Source: Prevotellaceae bacterium
GTDB taxonomy: Bacteria > Bacteroidota > Bacteroidia > Bacteroidales > UBA932
NCBI GenBank assembly: GCA_031287815.1
Contig: JAITSM010000137.1
Coordinates: 1 to 6,757 of the forward strand
DNA: 6,757 nt
Direction of reading: 5' to 3'
A program made the position numbers and the translations under genes. Position 1 is the stretch's first letter, and each line of letters starts with the position of its first letter. The notes beneath the pieces were generated by a model. That model ran no database searches. It was not told the origin of the DNA and worked only from the letters and a program-made list of their open reading frames with translations. Positions 5,335 to 6,757 of the stretch are shown piece after piece.

Positions 5335-6433
5335 TGAACTAAGGATTAAGAATGCCGGCGCAAGCCCATTCTCCATTCTCCATTTTCCATTCTCCATTAA
5401 ATTATTTCTCCTTTTCCTCTTATTTCCGGTATGCGTGGCTGCGCAGGAAGTAACGGTTGTGGCTGCCGGCGATATTATGCTGGGCACGATATATCCCTCG
5501 CGTAATTATTTGCCGGCAGGCGAAGACTGTTCCGGCTTGCTGGAACCGTTGAAAAGCGCGCTCTCCGGCGGCGATATTACTTTCGGAAACCTGGAAGGCG
5601 TATTGACCGATAACGCCGCTACCCCCAAGAAATGTAACGACCCCAGCGTTTGCTATACTTTCGGGATGCCTGCGCATTTCGTAAACTGTTTGGCGGATGC
5701 GGGATTTAACCTGCTAAGCGTGGCCAACAACCACGTCGGCGACTTTGGCGAACAGGGGCGCCGCTCTACGGTGGAAACATTGAAAAAAGCAGGCATTCAT
5801 TTTGCCGGCCTCGCAGGATACTGCGTTACCGATACGTTTACCCTGAAAGGCGTGAAATACGGCTTTGCCGCTTTCGCGCCCAACAGCGGCACGGTGAGCC
5901 TTAAAGATATTCCTGCCGCCGAAAAAATCGTGCGCGAATTGGCCGCCGCCTGCCGGATAGTGATTGTATCGTTTCATGGGGGCGCGGAGGGCGGCAGCCG
6001 CCAGCACGTAACGCGCCAAACGGAATACTTTCTCGGGGAAGATAGGGGAAATGTATATAAATTTGCCCACCGCATGATTGACGCCGGCGCGGATATTCTG
6101 TTGGGGCACGGGCCGCATGTAACCCGGGCGGTGGAAGTATACCGCCGCCGTTTTATTGCCTACAGCATGGGAAATTTCTGCACATTCGACCGCATCAATG
6201 TCAGCGGCGTCAGCGGCGTGGCGCCGGTTTTTAAAATCCGCACCGACAGCGACGGCGCCTTCCTGCATGCCGAAATTATTTCTACCTGCCAGGAAAAACG
6301 CCAGCCGCCGAAAGTGGACACGCAACAACGCGCCCTGAAAATCATTCAACAATTAACCCGGCAGGATTTCCCCGAAATGGCCGCGCTGATTACTATCGGC
6401 GACAACGGAATTATTTCAATGAAGAATGAATAA
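5327..6433 (+). CDS. CapA-family (PGA_cap) metallophosphoesterase-like protein, secreted, 368 aa
   Basis: The CapA/PgsA fold belongs to the calcineurin-like phosphoesterase superfamily; named members act in poly-gamma-glutamate capsule synthesis, but most bacterial homologues have no proven substrate. The family signposts appear in order: GDIMLG (48-53), GNLEG (87-91), NNHVGDFG (134-141), SFHGG (215-219, His217), GHGPHV (260-265) and YSMGNF (279-284). Residues 26-39 (LFLLFLLFPVCVAA, then Q40) form a signal peptide or lipoprotein-like leader, with Cys36 but no clear lipobox. The ATG at 5327 is the only in-frame ATG before the signal peptide, and residues 1-24 come from repeat sequence, including a 7-bp tandem repeat. 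The native start may have been altered by repeat insertion. No capBCA partners are present, so capsule synthesis is not implied. The last residues MKNE lie in another low-complexity stretch. Confidence 0.88.
   Translation: MRYELRIKNAGASPFSILHFPFSIKLFLLFLLFPVCVAAQEVTVVAAGDIMLGTIYPSRNYLPAGEDCSGLLEPLKSALSGGDITFGNLEGVLTDNAATPKKCNDPSVCYTFGMPAHFVNCLADAGFNLLSVANNHVGDFGEQGRRSTVETLKKAGIHFAGLAGYCVTDTFTLKGVKYGFAAFAPNSGTVSLKDIPAAEKIVRELAAACRIVIVSFHGGAEGGSRQHVTRQTEYFLGEDRGNVYKFAHRMIDAGADILLGHGPHVTRAVEVYRRRFIAYSMGNFCTFDRINVSGVSGVAPVFKIRTDSDGAFLHAEIISTCQEKRQPPKVDTQQRALKIIQQLTRQDFPEMAALITIGDNGIISMKNE
5366..5398. repeat. 7-bp tandem repeat (CCATTCT), 4.7 copies, in the capA signal-peptide region
   Basis: Units lie at 5366, 5373, 5380 (CCATTTT), 5387 and a partial at 5394. 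They encode PFSILHFPFSI (residues 14-24). Because 7 is not a multiple of 3, gain or loss of one unit shifts the frame. Another ATG at 5352 is out of frame now but would read into capA if one unit were added. Confidence 0.75.
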
Positions 6434-6435
6434 TG

Positions 6436-6472
6436 GGGTAGTTAGAGTAATTAATGTAGTTAGGGTAGTTAA
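6436..6472. repeat. GTAGTTAG low-complexity repeat between capA and anmK
   Basis: GGTAGTTAG (6438-6446), TGTAGTTAG (6455-6463) and GGTAGTTAA (6464-6472) fill most of the 60-bp gap. I see no promoter or terminator here, which agrees with readthrough from capA into anmK. Confidence 0.5.
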
Positions 6473-6493
6473 ATAAACCTTAAACTAAAACGT

Positions 6494-6757
6494 ATGACTA
6501 AAAAAATTATCGGGCTGATGAGCGGCACGTCGCTGGACGGGCTGGATATCGTGTATGCGCACTTCAAGAAAGAAGGCGAAAAATGGACGTACCAAATCCT
6601 CCATGCCGAAAGTTATCCGTACAGTGAAGAATGGCGCGAAAAACTGCGCGGCTCCTATTACCTGACGGCGGAAGGCATTGCCGCGCTGGATGCGGAATAC
6701 GGACGCTATCTGGGGATGCAGGTAAAACGGTTTGCCGGAAAATACGGGCTGTCGCAG
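6494..6757 (+). CDS. anmK: Anhydro-N-acetylmuramic acid kinase AnmK, N-terminal part
   Basis: Cytosolic kinase that opens the 1,6-anhydro ring of anhydro-MurNAc and phosphorylates it to MurNAc-6-P, a step in recycling of cell-wall fragments. The first 88 residues are present; the family is usually about 350-390. The ATP-binding signature GLMSGTSLDGLD spans residues 7-18 right after the start, as expected, which fixes the ATG at 6494. The catalytic Asp and the sugar-binding part lie beyond the right edge. It lies 60 bp after capA on the same strand with no visible terminator between, so it is likely in the pepD-capA transcription unit. Confidence 0.94.
   Translation, partial: MTKKIIGLMSGTSLDGLDIVYAHFKKEGEKWTYQILHAESYPYSEEWREKLRGSYYLTAEGIAALDAEYGRYLGMQVKRFAGKYGLSQ

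Noticed and set aside
5714..6352. Antisense ORF of 212 aa inside the CapA-like gene
   Set aside because: It is opposite a frame carrying all CapA motifs; the product resembles no family and reflects GC-rich codon use on the true strand.

Overview
The window reads as a piece of a Bacteroidota chromosome, most likely Bacteroidales. It carries an S46 dipeptidyl-peptidase and a secreted Ig-like/FISUMP-type protein. The promoters match the Bacteroides pattern (TTTG, about 19 bp, TAnnTTTG), and no gene has a Shine-Dalgarno sequence. Short dispersed palindromes and low-complexity repeats of the kind common in this phylum occur at several gene borders. I cannot name the genus.

Left part, all on the minus strand: the N-terminal half of a periplasmic S46 dipeptidyl-peptidase (1-1084, running off the left edge); a 366-bp gap holding one doubtful small ORF and traces of an inserted element; then a complete secreted 429-residue protein with Ig-like and C-terminal FISUMP/DUF1566-like sequence (1451-2740).

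Middle part: a 1.13-kb divergent intergenic region (2741-3870) with no convincing protein gene but much structure. It holds nine 42-bp tandem units, seven with an invariant 19-nt hairpin and one outlier that keeps its stem by paired changes. It also holds a short 22-bp repeat, a 6+9-bp hairpin followed by six T, and a set of interlocking inverted repeats (3441-3601) that could fold as a pseudoknotted RNA. A very good leftward promoter at 3658-3688 has no evident gene to serve. This region is the best candidate for something undescribed.

Right part, all on the plus strand: pepD (cytosolic M20C dipeptidase), a secreted CapA-family phosphoesterase-like protein 10 bp downstream, and the start of anmK (anhydro-MurNAc kinase) 60 bp further on. 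The three probably form one transcription unit. PepD and AnmK fit peptide use and cell-wall recycling. The S46 enzyme on the left releases dipeptides outside the cytoplasm, which a PepD can cleave inside, so the window has a loose theme of peptide and murein turnover. A 7-bp tandem repeat in the signal-peptide region of capA could allow slippage.
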